A DNA stretch of 57,151 nt, from contig JBBEBQ010000026.1 in the NCBI GenBank assembly GCA_040882285.1, positions 1 to 57,151 on the forward strand, in the 5' to 3' direction. The position numbers and the translations under genes were made by a program. The notes under the pieces are model-generated. The model was not told the DNA's origin and did not search any database. It saw only the letters and a list, made by a program, of their open reading frames with translations. The stretch comes from Gemmatimonadaceae bacterium (lineage in GTDB: Bacteria > Gemmatimonadota > Gemmatimonadetes > Gemmatimonadales > Gemmatimonadaceae). Of the stretch, positions 26,815-36,871 are shown in pieces; position 1 is the stretch's first letter, and each line of letters begins with the position of its first letter.

Positions 26815-27317
26815 TCTTGGGCTGTGCCGGTGTTGCGGGAAGCGGACCCGTGCGCGGGCGAGTCGGCCGCGTCGATCTCCGACATCTGCCGCGCGATCAA
26901 CCCGCGCATCTGCGAGATGAACGCGCGCTGCGACCTGGTGAGCGCTTCCATCTCGCCCTCGAGCTTCTTCAGCTCGGCCCTGCCCCCTTCGAGGAGCTTG
27001 TCCGCGTCCTGCTGCGCCTCGCGCACGATGAGCTGCGCCTCGCGCTCGGCCTGCTCGCGCATCTCCGCGCGCAGCTGCTGCGCCGACACGAGCGCGTCGT
27101 TCAAAGCCTTGTCGCGCTCGCGGAAAGAGCGGAGCTGCTCGTGAAAGCTTCTCGCCTTGGCGTCGAGGTCCTGGTTGATGCGGGCGAGCCGCTCCATCTC
27201 TTCGGCGACCTGGTCGCGGAACTGATCGACCCGCGCGGGATCGTAGCCGCGGAACGCGCGGCCGAAATCGTAGCGACGTACGTCGAGCGGCGTCAGATGG
27301 AAGCTTTCGTCGATCAT
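26811..27317 (-). CDS. divIVA: DivIVA-domain protein
   Basis: 168 codons. The N-terminal DivIVA lipid-binding motif is LTPLDVRRYDFGRAFRGYDPA, followed by VDQFRDQVAEEMERL. A long coiled coil runs from about 35 to 145, rich in Arg/Glu/Gln/Ala, with a short acidic tail. DivIVA proteins mark negatively curved membrane at poles and septa. The ATG overlaps the yggS stop (ATGA), and the gene is coupled to ileS. This clustering of yggS, divIVA, ileS and lspA is common in several phyla. Confidence 0.9.
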   Translation of the reverse strand: MIDESFHLTPLDVRRYDFGRAFRGYDPARVDQFRDQVAEEMERLARINQDLDAKARSFHEQLRSFRERDKALNDALVSAQQLRAEMREQAEREAQLIVREAQQDADKLLEGGRAELKKLEGEMEALTRSQRAFISQMRGLIARQMSEIDAADSPAHGSASRNTGTAQE

Positions 27318-28066
27318 CGTGTCTCCCGTGCTCCGAACAGAATGGTGCCGAGGCGCACCAAGGTAGCGCCTTCCTCGACCGCGATCTCGTAATCCTGCGA
27401 CATCCCCATCGAAATCTCGCCGGCCGGATGACCGGCCGCCGACAAAACGTCCCTCGCCGCGCGGGCGCGGGCGAACGACGCGCGCAGCTCCGGCTCGCCC
27501 GCGCCGAGCGCCGCCATCGTCATCGATCCCGTGACGCGCAGTCCGGCCATCGACTTCAAGCGCTCCGCGACGCGCGGCACTTCGTCCGTCCCGAAGCCGC
27601 CCTTCGACGCCTCGCCCGACGCGTTCACCTGCACCAGCACGTCGAACGTCCGACCGGCCCGCAACGCTTCGCGATCCAGCGCTTCGGCGAGACGCTCGCT
27701 GTCGACCGAATGTATCAGCGCGAAGCGTCCGGCCTCGCGCACCTTGTTGCGCTGCAAATGCCCAATCAGATGCCAGCGGACCGCGACGTCGACTTCGCTC
27801 ATTTTCGCGATCGCTTCCTGCACGCGGTTCTCCCCGACGTCGCCGATGCCCGCGCGTACCGCCGCGGCCACCGCTTCCGGCCCGTGCGTCTTCGTCACGG
27901 CGACGATCCGAACGTCCTGCCCCCGGCCGCCGCGCGAGCGCGCCTCGTCTATGCGCTGCCGGATCTCGGCGAGCGCCGCCGGCAGCGCGGCGTAGCCGGA
28001 TTCCGCGCCCCCGCCGGCCGCGCGCGGGCCGCCCGCCCTGGCCTGTGACGAGCCGGAAAGTGGCAT
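27314..28066 (-). CDS. yggS: YggS/PROSC-family PLP-binding protein
   Basis: 250 codons. PLP homeostasis protein with an alanine-racemase-like TIM barrel. The Lys that carries PLP is in VRIVAVTKTHG (K59), GENRVQEAIAK and WHLIGHLQRNKV are family hallmarks, and MSQDYEIAVEEGATLVRLG near the end binds the cofactor phosphate. The first 25 residues are low-complexity Gly/Ala and may be over-called; the conserved part starts near residue 27. First gene of the leftward operon, divergent from the ArsR-methyltransferase gene. Confidence 0.92.
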   Translation of the reverse strand: MPLSGSSQARAGGPRAAGGGAESGYAALPAALAEIRQRIDEARSRGGRGQDVRIVAVTKTHGPEAVAAAVRAGIGDVGENRVQEAIAKMSEVDVAVRWHLIGHLQRNKVREAGRFALIHSVDSERLAEALDREALRAGRTFDVLVQVNASGEASKGGFGTDEVPRVAERLKSMAGLRVTGSMTMAALGAGEPELRASFARARAARDVLSAAGHPAGEISMGMSQDYEIAVEEGATLVRLGTILFGARETR

Positions 28067-28155
28067 AGCACATCAAGTTAAGTGGTCCTGGGCCGCCCGT
28101 ACAGTTGAATCTTTCGACAGTTCGGCGCCCTGTTGTGGAAAACCGTTTCGATGGG

Positions 28156-28184
28156 TTGACCCCGAGAGCGCGAGCATGTAATCT
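28156..28184 (+). promoter_or_regulatory. Sigma-70-type promoter of the methyl-cycle operon
   Basis: TTGACC at 28156-28161 and TAATCT at 28179-28184 are separated by 17 bases, a good match to -35 and -10 elements. Transcription would start near 28191, giving a very short or absent leader before the ATG at 28202. Confidence 0.6.
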
Positions 28185-28186
28185 TC

Positions 28187-28204
28187 CATCCGGATATACG
28201 GATG
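28187..28204 (+). promoter_or_regulatory. Inverted repeat, probable ArsR-type operator
   Basis: CATCCG (28187-28192) and CGGATG (28199-28204) flank GATATA, forming an 18-base inverted repeat. It lies immediately after the -10 box and covers the predicted transcript start and the ATG of the regulator gene. Autoregulation by the fused ArsR domain is the natural inference. Confidence 0.55.
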
Positions 28205-29230
28205 ATATCAGATTTCGCGATTCTCGACTGCATGACTGCGCTGGCCGACTCCACCCGGAGCCGGCTGTTGCTCGTCCTCGAGCGGCACGAATGCACCGTG
28301 ACGGAGCTGTGCACCGTGCTGCAGCTCCCGCAATCCACCGTCAGCCGGCACTTGAAGGTGCTGGCCGACGAAGGGCTGGTTGGATCGCGGCAGGAAGGAA
28401 CCAGCCGGTACTACCGGATGTCGCGCGACCGCGTGGATCCGGGCGCGCAGCGGCTCTGGCGGATCGTGCGCGAGCAGATCTCGGAGAGCGCGGCGGCCGA
28501 TCAGGACGCGCACCGGCTCGACTCCGTGCTGCTTCGCCGGCGCGAGCGGAGCCACGAGTTCTTTTCCGGCGCCGCCGCCGAATGGGACCGCCTTCGCACC
28601 GAGCTGTTCGGCCGCCGCTCCGACCTCGTTGGACTGATGGGGTTGGTGGACGACCGCTGGACCGTGGGCGATCTCGGCTGCGGCACCGGCCAGCTCACCG
28701 AAGCCATCGCGCCGTTCGTCGAGCGCGTGGTCGCGATCGATTCGTCGGAGGCGATGCTCGGCTCAGCGAAAAAGCGGCTGGCGGGAGTGCGCAACGTGCA
28801 CCTCCGCCGCGGCGAGCTGGAGAATCTTCCGGTGGCCGACGACTCGCTCGACGCCGCGCTGCTCTTCCTCGTGCTGCACTACCTGCCCGAGCCGGCGCTG
28901 GCGATCGCGGAGGCCGCGCGCGTCGTGCGCCCCGGCGGACGCATCCTCGTGGTGGACATGATGCCGCACGACCACGCGGAATACCGCCAGACCATGGGCC
29001 ACGTGTGGCAGGGCTTCAGCGAGGACACTGTGACAGAGTGGTTCACCGCCGAGCAGCTCGAGGGCGCGCGCTATCACGCGCTGCCCGCCGACGCCGAGGC
29101 GAAGGGCCCCGCGCTGTTCTCCGCGTCCGCGCGCGTGCCGGAAGCCGCTCCGCTCGCGGGCTACGCCGCCCGCATGACGGTCGCCGCGGCGGACGGCGAT
29201 GCCGCGATACCGTTTCCGAAGACGGCGTGA
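28202..29230 (+). CDS. ArsR-type regulator fused to a class I SAM methyltransferase
   Basis: 342 codons. Residues 10-80 are an ArsR-like winged helix ([20 protein letters not shown], recognition helix [17 protein letters not shown]). Residues about 110-260 are a class I methyltransferase with motif I DLGCGTGQ at 157-164, [12 protein letters not shown] and [16 protein letters not shown]. The residual C-terminal part is variable. It is followed 133 bases later by ahcY, and such fusions next to methyl-cycle genes suggest a sensor of SAM or SAH levels. It is not clear that it still methylates anything. An alternative start is the ATG at 28232; the first was kept because the preceding residues fit the family. 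Confidence 0.85.
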   Translation: MISDFAILDCMTALADSTRSRLLLVLERHECTVTELCTVLQLPQSTVSRHLKVLADEGLVGSRQEGTSRYYRMSRDRVDPGAQRLWRIVREQISESAAADQDAHRLDSVLLRRRERSHEFFSGAAAEWDRLRTELFGRRSDLVGLMGLVDDRWTVGDLGCGTGQLTEAIAPFVERVVAIDSSEAMLGSAKKRLAGVRNVHLRRGELENLPVADDSLDAALLFLVLHYLPEPALAIAEAARVVRPGGRILVVDMMPHDHAEYRQTMGHVWQGFSEDTVTEWFTAEQLEGARYHALPADAEAKGPALFSASARVPEAAPLAGYAARMTVAAADGDAAIPFPKTA

Positions 29231-29234
29231 GGGA

Positions 29235-29333
29235 GCTATTGGCTGTTGGCTATTGGCTGTTAGCCAAAAGCTCCCGCAGTTCCACCTGGTCGTTCCGCTT
29301 CAAGCCAACAGCCAACAGCTAATAGCCAATAGC
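29235..29333. repeat. Heptanucleotide arrays as inverted arms (GCTATTG/GCTGTTG family)
   Basis: Left arm 29235-29262: GCTATTG, GCTGTTG, GCTATTG, GCTGTTA. Right arm 29303-29333: AGCCAAC, AGCCAAC, AGCTAAT, AGCCAAT, AGC. The right arm is the near-perfect complement of the left across a 40-base loop, so the transcript could form a stem of about 28 bp. It begins four bases after the stop of the regulator gene and ends 30 bases before ahcY. Confidence 0.75.
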
Positions 29334-29363
29334 AGTTTCAACTTTCCACCAGGATATTTGACC

Positions 29364-30827
<1,464 letters not shown>

Positions 30828-30831
30828 CAAC

Positions 30832-30866
30832 GTGACTAGTGACTCGTGACTAGTGACTAGTAACTG
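30832..30866. repeat. Heptanucleotide array (GTGACTA family)
   Basis: Five units: GTGACTA, GTGACTC, GTGACTA, GTGACTA, GTAACTG. It starts four bases after the ahcY stop and leads directly into the terminator. Confidence 0.8.
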
Positions 30867-30867
30867 C

Positions 30868-30901
30868 AAAAAAGCCCCGCCACAGCTCGGCGGGGCTTTT
30901 T
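30868..30901. terminator. Bidirectional Rho-independent terminator
   Basis: GCCCCGCC (30874-30881) pairs with GGCGGGGC (30889-30896), with six A before and five T after. It can end ahcY on the plus strand and the plug-like operon on the minus strand. Confidence 0.9.
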
Positions 30902-30923
30902 GCTTAGGCGATGGCGCCGGCTC

Positions 30924-32270
30924 CTAGCGTATGCCGAGCTTCCACTTCGACCAGATGACGACGACGCGGCAGTTATTGAAGTTGTCTCTGAACTCGGCGG
31001 GCGCGAAAGCCTGCGAGTAAACCTCGATCGCGGCGACTTCGTCCGGCGACATGAATTCATCGACGTTGCCGCGCCACCGCATCCCGTCCACCCAATAGGA
31101 AGTGCAAGCCCGTCCGAACGCCCCGCGCCGCGGCGGCGGGAAATGGCGGAGAAAGTCGGATACGTTAAAGGCGTATCGCTTCGCGAGATCGACCGGAGAA
31201 AGATATCGGCCCAGTCCCGATCGCTGGCGAGCCGTGAAGCCCACACGCTCCAGCCCAAGACTTCGCCTCGCCTCGATAAAGACCGCCTCGAGCACCGGCA
31301 CATAGGTGTCGAGCCGCACAACTACTTCGCGCGGGGCTCGCCGCGTGAGATGCACGACCAGCTCCGCGGGCAGATAGCCAAGACGACGCACCACCAGCAT
31401 CTGCGAGCCGAACACCAGGCCGCTCAGCGCGAACCTGCCCGTGGAGTCCGTGACCGCGGCGCCGGAGCCGAGCCGAACGTGTGCCCCTGCAAGGGGGAGC
31501 CCGGCCGAATCCACAACCAGCCCCTGCAAAGAAGCGCCCGGTGCGGAGCCTGCGGCGCCGGCGGCCGCCCCTGGCGCTACTGCGGCGACTTGAGCGGAAT
31601 CGGAAGTCGGCAGAAAGAGGGCGACGACGACGAGCATCGCTGCCTCATAGCCGACTGGAATCCTCCCCGTGTTGTCGCGGCCTCGCTCCGCGGAGATGTC
31701 CGCGGTGAGCTCATTCGGCAGGCCGCAAAACTTGTAGCGCCCGGCAGCGTCGGTGAGCACAGCATGTTGACGCGGCTCCTCGCGGATACCGAATTCGCGG
31801 CCGACTGAGAGCTCCGTCCACGACAGCCGGACGTTGACGCCGGTGAGCGCATCGTCGGTGTCCGCCGAGAGGACCATGCCCATTATCGCTCCCTGATCCG
31901 GGGCGGACGAACCGCATTTCGCCCGCACCATCGTCAGCCCCGAAGGGATACCGAGCACCAGCGACACGACCGAATCCGCTCCGAACACGAGCGGCTCGGT
32001 GCGAACGCGGACACCAAGCGTATCAAGCAGCTCGTGGAAAAGCTCGACAGAATGCGATCCGGCCGGCACGCTGTCAATGCGAAATCGTCCGAGAGAATCG
32101 GTAACGCCCATGCGCGCCGTGCCGATCACTCGCAATCCCGCGCCGCGGAGGACGCCCCCGCGCAGGCTGTCGACGGCTATCCCGTGCAGCACCGCATGCC
32201 CGTCCTGCTGAACGTTCTGCGCGGCGACGGGCAATGCCACCACGAAGAGCAACACGCACAAGGCTTTCAT
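30924..32270 (-). CDS. Secreted regulatory-domain/TonB plug-like protein, copy A
   Basis: 448 codons; ATG 32270 gives a signal peptide (MKALCVLLFVVALPVAAQ). Three carboxypeptidase-regulatory-like beta-sandwich repeats follow (about 25-115, 120-205, 235-325), each with a TDSxGRF/GLP-type turn. The C-terminal 120 residues resemble a TonB receptor plug: SDFLRHFPPP, YWVDGMRWRG, DEVAAIEVYSQAF, CRVVVIWSKWKLG. There is no beta-barrel. Cys residues in AKCGS, KFCGLP, ACTSYW and NNCRV recur in both paralogues and may form disulfides. Function unknown. Last of a four-gene leftward unit ending at the bidirectional terminator. Confidence 0.75.
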   Translation of the reverse strand: MKALCVLLFVVALPVAAQNVQQDGHAVLHGIAVDSLRGGVLRGAGLRVIGTARMGVTDSLGRFRIDSVPAGSHSVELFHELLDTLGVRVRTEPLVFGADSVVSLVLGIPSGLTMVRAKCGSSAPDQGAIMGMVLSADTDDALTGVNVRLSWTELSVGREFGIREEPRQHAVLTDAAGRYKFCGLPNELTADISAERGRDNTGRIPVGYEAAMLVVVALFLPTSDSAQVAAVAPGAAAGAAGSAPGASLQGLVVDSAGLPLAGAHVRLGSGAAVTDSTGRFALSGLVFGSQMLVVRRLGYLPAELVVHLTRRAPREVVVRLDTYVPVLEAVFIEARRSLGLERVGFTARQRSGLGRYLSPVDLAKRYAFNVSDFLRHFPPPRRGAFGRACTSYWVDGMRWRGNVDEFMSPDEVAAIEVYSQAFAPAEFRDNFNNCRVVVIWSKWKLGIR

Positions 32271-32325
32271 CAGGCTCCAGTCAACCACAGCCGTGGCGTT
32301 TCCAACGCGTGCCGCCGGTCGCCAC

Positions 32326-33687
32326 CTACCGCACGCCGAGCTTCCATTTCGTCCAGATGACAACCACGCGGCAGGTGCCTTCGAAGCTCTGGAACTGAGG
32401 AGGCACGGCGGCGCCGTCGTACACCTCGATGGCAGCCACCTCCTGCGGCGTCATGAAGTCGTCGGGGGTGGCCTCGCGCCAGCGGCTCCCGTCCACCCAG
32501 TAGTGCGTGCACGCGCCGCTGAATCCGGTCTCGCGCGGCGGGGGCAGATGGCGCAGAAAATCCGACACTTCGATGGCAAGGCGCTTGTTGAGATCGTCCT
32601 GAGTCATGAACCGGCCGAGTCCCATGCGCTGCCTTTCCGTGAAGCCGGCCCGCTCCAGCGCCGCGCTCCGGCGCGCCTGCACCAGCACCGCCTCGAGCAC
32701 GGGCACGAAGGCACCGAGCCGCACGGTCACCTCGCGCGGCTCGCGGCGGGTGAGATTGAGGATTATCTCGGCCGGCTCGAACCCGAGCTTGCGCGCGACG
32801 AGAGCCTGCGTTCCCGACGGCTGTCCGCTCAGCACGAATGCGCCGGCCGAGTCGGTGACGGCGGCATCGGGGCGTGTGGCGAGCGCGACGCGCGCGCCGG
32901 GGAGCGGGTCTCCCGCGCCATCGACGACCACTCCCCTCACCTCCGCGCCGCCCGTCGCGGTCGTCCCGGCCTGCGCGCCGGCCGCGCCCGCGTCGGACGT
33001 CCCCAGGTACAGCGTCGCCATTCCCAACCCGGGCGCGCCGTACGTGATGGGAAGCGTGATCGTGCTGTCGCTACCGCTCGCGGCATGGATGTTCGCGGAA
33101 AGCTCGGTCGGCAGCCCGCACAGCTTGTACCGGCCGCTCTCGTCGGTCGTCGCCACGCGCTGATGCGGCTCATTCCGCATCCCGACCCGCTCGCCCACGG
33201 TCACTTCGATCCACCAGAGGCGGACCTCGGCCCCGGCGACCGGCTCCTCGCTGTCGGCGTTCAATACCAGCCCGATCAACGCGCCCGAGCCGGCGGCGGA
33301 CCCGGAGCACTTCGCCCGCATGACGGTGCGCGCCGACGGAATGGCGAGCGCCAGCGACACGGTTGAATCCGCCGCGAACGCCATGGGCGGCGTGAGCACT
33401 CTCACGCCGATGGTGTCCAGCGCCGGGTGAAACAGCTCGATTTGATGCTCGCCCGCGGGAATGCTGTCGATGCGAAAACGCCCCACCGAGTCGGTAACGG
33501 CGAATCGCATCGTGCCGCCGACAGTCACGGACGCGCCGTTGGCGAAGCCGCCGTGAAGGCTGTCCTGGACCGTTCCTTCCAGTATCGCGAATGCCGCCGG
33601 ACGCGGCTCCTGCGCGGCCGCCGGCGCGCCGAGCGCCGCGAACGATGCGAGCGATGCGAGCGATGCGAGCGCAAGGATGAGCTTCAT
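32326..33687 (-). CDS. Secreted regulatory-domain/TonB plug-like protein, copy B
   Basis: 453 codons. The signal peptide contains a short coding repeat (SLASLASFAALG) made by nine-base repeats near 33646-33675. Same layout as copy A: three regulatory-like sandwiches, with RAKCSG and KLCGLPTELSA in the first half, then the plug-like tail SDFLRHLPPP, CTHYWVDGSRW, QEVAAIEVYDGA, CRVVVIWTKWKLGVR. Closest to copy A in the last 120 residues. It lies 55 bases upstream of copy A and 73 bases downstream of copy C. Full-length, with no barrel. Confidence 0.75.
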   Translation of the reverse strand: MKLILALASLASLASFAALGAPAAAQEPRPAAFAILEGTVQDSLHGGFANGASVTVGGTMRFAVTDSVGRFRIDSIPAGEHQIELFHPALDTIGVRVLTPPMAFAADSTVSLALAIPSARTVMRAKCSGSAAGSGALIGLVLNADSEEPVAGAEVRLWWIEVTVGERVGMRNEPHQRVATTDESGRYKLCGLPTELSANIHAASGSDSTITLPITYGAPGLGMATLYLGTSDAGAAGAQAGTTATGGAEVRGVVVDGAGDPLPGARVALATRPDAAVTDSAGAFVLSGQPSGTQALVARKLGFEPAEIILNLTRREPREVTVRLGAFVPVLEAVLVQARRSAALERAGFTERQRMGLGRFMTQDDLNKRLAIEVSDFLRHLPPPRETGFSGACTHYWVDGSRWREATPDDFMTPQEVAAIEVYDGAAVPPQFQSFEGTCRVVVIWTKWKLGVR

Positions 33688-33760
33688 CGGGAAATCATCT
33701 CACGACGAGTGAATGTGCGGCAGAGGATCCCGAAGGGCACCCCTCCGCCCGGACGCGCCG

Positions 33761-35146
33761 TTACAGCCGCAGCTTCCACCTGGTCCACACGGCTACGGTA
33801 GCGCAGCGATCGTACGTCTGGAACTCGATGGGGGTGAAGCTCCGCGTGTAAACCTCGATCGCTTCCACTTCATCCGGCATGACGAACTCGTCCAACGGCG
33901 TCGTCATACCGCCGCCGCTGCCGGACGAGCCGCCGCGCCACTCGACTCCGTCGACCCAGTATTTCGTGCAGGTCCCGCCGAATCCGTCGCCGGGGCGCCG
34001 AAGCGCGGGAATGCTCTCCAGCAAATTCCCCAGCCGGTACGCGTTCCGATTCAGGATGTAATCCCGCTCGATGAAGTGGCCGGTGCCCCGCGCCTTCCGC
34101 GAGTTGAAGCCGATGCGGTCCAGCGCTGCCTCGCGCCGCGCGCCGATGACTACTGCCGCGAGCACGGGCACGTACTGCTGCAGCACCACGTCGATCTCGT
34201 TCTTCCTCAAAGGCGTGAGGTTCACCGCCAGCTCGACTGGCATGTACCCCAGGCGCCGCACGACGAGCGCGCGCGTTCCGGTGGGCTGCCCGGTAAGAGT
34301 GAAGGAACCGGTGGAATCCGTCGTCGCCGCGCTCGTGGCGCCCGTAATGGAGACGTGCGCGTTGTCGATCGGCTTGCCCTCGCCATCCACCACCGTTCCG
34401 GAGAGCGTCGCGGTGCTGCTCGCGCCGGGGCGCGGAACCGTGTCGCCCGCCGCCGCTACGGCGCCGCCGCCCGGCAGCAGGAACGTCGCCAGACCCAGCA
34501 GAGCGTCACCGAACACGATCTGCACTTTGCCGGTGCTGTCGGCGCCGTGCTGGACAAAGGCTTCGGCGGTCAGTTCGGCCGGAAGCCCGCAGATCCTGTA
34601 GTAGCCACGCGCGTCCGACTGCGTCTGCCTGCGGCGGGGTTCGCTGCGAACACCGGTGGTCTCGCTGATCGTGATGTCGCTCCAGTTCAGCGTGACCTGC
34701 GCTCCGGCGACCGGTTGCTCGGTCGCGGCGTCGATGATCTGGCCGAAGAGAGCGCGATCGTCCTCCCCGCGCGGAGCTCCGCACTTCGCCGTCACGATCG
34801 CAAGCTGGGAGGGGATGGCCAGAATCAGCTCCACCGTATCGCCGGCGACGAACCGCATGGGCGGAGAGACGACTCCGAGCGACAGCGTGTCGAGCAGCGG
34901 ATCGAACAGCGCGACCTGATATTCACCCGGCGGAATGCTGTCGATGCGGAACCGGCCGAGCGAATCGGTGAACGTCATCTTCGACGGACCGAGCACGCCC
35001 ACCGTCGCGCCGCGCAGGAAGCCGCCGCGGACGCTGTCGACCGCGACGCCCTGCAACACAGCATATCCCGCCGGCGCGGGATTTTGCGCGACGAGCTCGG
35101 CGCACGGGATCAGGGAGAACGCAACAACGGCGATTCGACGCAGCAT
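33761..35146 (-). CDS. Secreted regulatory-domain/TonB plug-like protein, copy C
   Basis: 461 codons; signal peptide MLRRIAVVAFSLIPCAELVAQ. Three regulatory-like domains with TAKCGA and RICGLPAELTA, then a plug-like tail with CTKYWVDGVEW, a Gly/Ser insertion (residues about 410-420), DEVEAIEVYTRSF and CATVAVWTRWKLRL. The most diverged of the three. Its ATG directly abuts the stop of the DUF2723 gene, so the two are surely in one transcript. Confidence 0.75.
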   Translation of the reverse strand: MLRRIAVVAFSLIPCAELVAQNPAPAGYAVLQGVAVDSVRGGFLRGATVGVLGPSKMTFTDSLGRFRIDSIPPGEYQVALFDPLLDTLSLGVVSPPMRFVAGDTVELILAIPSQLAIVTAKCGAPRGEDDRALFGQIIDAATEQPVAGAQVTLNWSDITISETTGVRSEPRRRQTQSDARGYYRICGLPAELTAEAFVQHGADSTGKVQIVFGDALLGLATFLLPGGGAVAAAGDTVPRPGASSTATLSGTVVDGEGKPIDNAHVSITGATSAATTDSTGSFTLTGQPTGTRALVVRRLGYMPVELAVNLTPLRKNEIDVVLQQYVPVLAAVVIGARREAALDRIGFNSRKARGTGHFIERDYILNRNAYRLGNLLESIPALRRPGDGFGGTCTKYWVDGVEWRGGSSGSGGGMTTPLDEFVMPDEVEAIEVYTRSFTPIEFQTYDRCATVAVWTRWKLRL

Positions 35147-36775
35147 CTATTGATTGTGATTGATCTCAGCTTCAGGTGAGGAGGACGTCAGACAGCTCGC
35201 GGGCAATGTACGGGCGGCCGCACCCGGCGCCACCATGATCGGGCGTCCGCGCTCGTGCGCCGACGAGCACACTTCCGCCAACGTGGCGCTCAGTCCGCGC
35301 CAGGTGTCGGCGTCCGCGGAATCGACCAGCGAGTGCCGGCGTGCCAGCTCGCGCCGGTACCAGGCGGTTCCCAGCAGCGGCACCGTGACAACGGTGACGT
35401 CGCCGCGGACTTTCTCGACCTCCTGTGCGTACCAGAGCGGATACGTGTCGTTGTCGCCGGCGGCGAGCAGCACCCCGGATGGAGGCACGCGGCCGAGGAG
35501 CTCGCGCGCGGTGTCACGCGCGGCGGTCGCGTGCGCGGCGGCGCGCCGATCGACGGCCTTCCAGTTCAGGGCAACGGGCGAAGCCACGACAGCGATACCC
35601 GCGAGCTGCAGGATGGTTCTCGCGGACGGACTCGCCAGCCGCGCTCCCAGGACGCGCACCGCCCGCACCGCCCCGAAGCCGGCCCACAGGCCCCACACCA
35701 CGAACGACGTCGCGAAGAAATAGTCGCGCTCCCGCGCCTCGCGGGGCGCGCCGGCCGGAAGCAGTCCTTCTCCGAACGATGGGCCGGCCTTGAGGTTGAG
35801 GTACAGGATCACTCCCAGCGACGCGGTCGCGAACAGCAGCAGGAGCGCGCCCCAGCCGCGCCGGTCGAGGTTGCGGTGAGCCCGGCTCCCATACAACCCG
35901 AGTGCGACGAAGACAGCCGTGACGGACGTCCGCGCGAGCGAGGGGGGCGGTGACGGCTGCAGGCCGAGCGCGAATTGCCAGTCGGCGTACTCGAACCAGT
36001 TGCCTATCTGGAGATAGAGCGGCGCCTGGCGCGGCCAGAAGCCCGGATCGGTGTACTGCTCGCGTCCCAGTACGTCGATCAGCGCGGCCCACGTCGCGGG
36101 GTTTCCCTGGTTGACCGGGGGATCGTGCTGCGCGCGCACCAGTAGATATAGCACGGCCGATATGCCCAACGCGCCCACGAACGCGATCTGCGTGATGCGC
36201 GCGCCTGTGAGCCGCGGGCGCGCCGGCGCGATCAGCAGTACCGCGGCGGGCGCCGCGACCAGCGCGGCGAGGTGCAGCGAGTACGACAACCCGACGACGT
36301 ACCCGCACAGTAGAATCCACGGCCACGGCGAGCGCGCATCGCTCGAGCCGGCTCGATCCGCGCTCCACAGGATGAGCGCGGCGCCGAGCAGCGCGAGCGC
36401 GTACACCTCGGCCTCGGTCGCGTTGCGCCACACGCTCGACGTGGCGCCCGCGCATATGGCGGCCGCGACCGCGGCGACGTTGTCCCGCGTCCAGCGCGCG
36501 AGCATGGAGCCGAGAATCCCCACCGCCGCGGCGGTCGCGACCGCGGAGAGAAGGTTTATCCGAACCGCATAGTCGAGCGGCCAGGTGAGCATCGCCCACA
36601 CGTTCGCCGCGATCACGTACAGCGCCGTGCCCGGGGGATGCGGGATGCCGAGCGAGTGCACGGCGGCGATCAGCTCGCCGGAGTCCCACCAGGTTACGGA
36701 GGGGGCGAGGGTGGCGGAGTAGATGGTTATAAGCACGGCAAAAACGGACCAGCCGACTGTGCGAGTGCGCGGCAT
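35147..36775 (-). CDS. DUF2723 (TMEM260-like) membrane glycosyltransferase-like protein
   Basis: 542 codons, ten or more membrane segments in the N-terminal 400 residues, then a soluble C-terminal part. The conserved opening is LAPSVTWWDSGELIAAVHSLGIPHPPG, read as two pieces: VTWWDSGELIAA at about residues 28-39 (acidic GT-C-type site) and HPPGTALY soon after. RNATEAEVYALA and AAGDNDTYPLWY are also typical of DUF2723. Human TMEM260, of the same family, is an O-mannosyltransferase for beta-sandwich IPT domains; other members are uncharacterised. It heads the operon with the three plug-like proteins. Activity here is inferred, not shown. Confidence 0.8.
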   Translation of the reverse strand: MPRTRTVGWSVFAVLITIYSATLAPSVTWWDSGELIAAVHSLGIPHPPGTALYVIAANVWAMLTWPLDYAVRINLLSAVATAAAVGILGSMLARWTRDNVAAVAAAICAGATSSVWRNATEAEVYALALLGAALILWSADRAGSSDARSPWPWILLCGYVVGLSYSLHLAALVAAPAAVLLIAPARPRLTGARITQIAFVGALGISAVLYLLVRAQHDPPVNQGNPATWAALIDVLGREQYTDPGFWPRQAPLYLQIGNWFEYADWQFALGLQPSPPPSLARTSVTAVFVALGLYGSRAHRNLDRRGWGALLLLFATASLGVILYLNLKAGPSFGEGLLPAGAPREARERDYFFATSFVVWGLWAGFGAVRAVRVLGARLASPSARTILQLAGIAVVASPVALNWKAVDRRAAAHATAARDTARELLGRVPPSGVLLAAGDNDTYPLWYAQEVEKVRGDVTVVTVPLLGTAWYRRELARRHSLVDSADADTWRGLSATLAEVCSSAHERGRPIMVAPGAAARTLPASCLTSSSPEAEINHNQ

Positions 36776-36829
36776 CAGATAAGTGCGCTGCGTGCTGCTG
36801 CACTACGCTGCGTGCTGCGCAGTTCCAAC

Positions 36830-36871
36830 TGATCACTGATCACTGATCACTGAGCACTGAGCACTGAGCAC
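36830..36871. repeat. Heptanucleotide array (TGATCAC/TGAGCAC family) overlapping folP
   Basis: Six perfect seven-base units: TGATCAC three times, then TGAGCAC three times. It includes the folP stop codon (36833-36835) and encodes the last residues of FolP in antisense reading. The stretch 36785-36822 beside it has looser GCTGCGT/GCTGCTG words. Confidence 0.85.

Noticed and set aside
29231-29363. SAH riboswitch before ahcY
   Set aside because: The leader consists mainly of inverted heptad arrays and shows no SAH riboswitch-like conserved core; regulation by the ArsR fusion is more likely.
33646-33675. Nine-base tandem repeat near the start of copy B
   Set aside because: It is in frame and encodes Ser-Leu-Ala repeats of the signal peptide; unlike the intergenic arrays it has period nine.
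36830-36871. CRISPR array
   Set aside because: Units are seven bases with no spacers, and no cas genes are present in the window.
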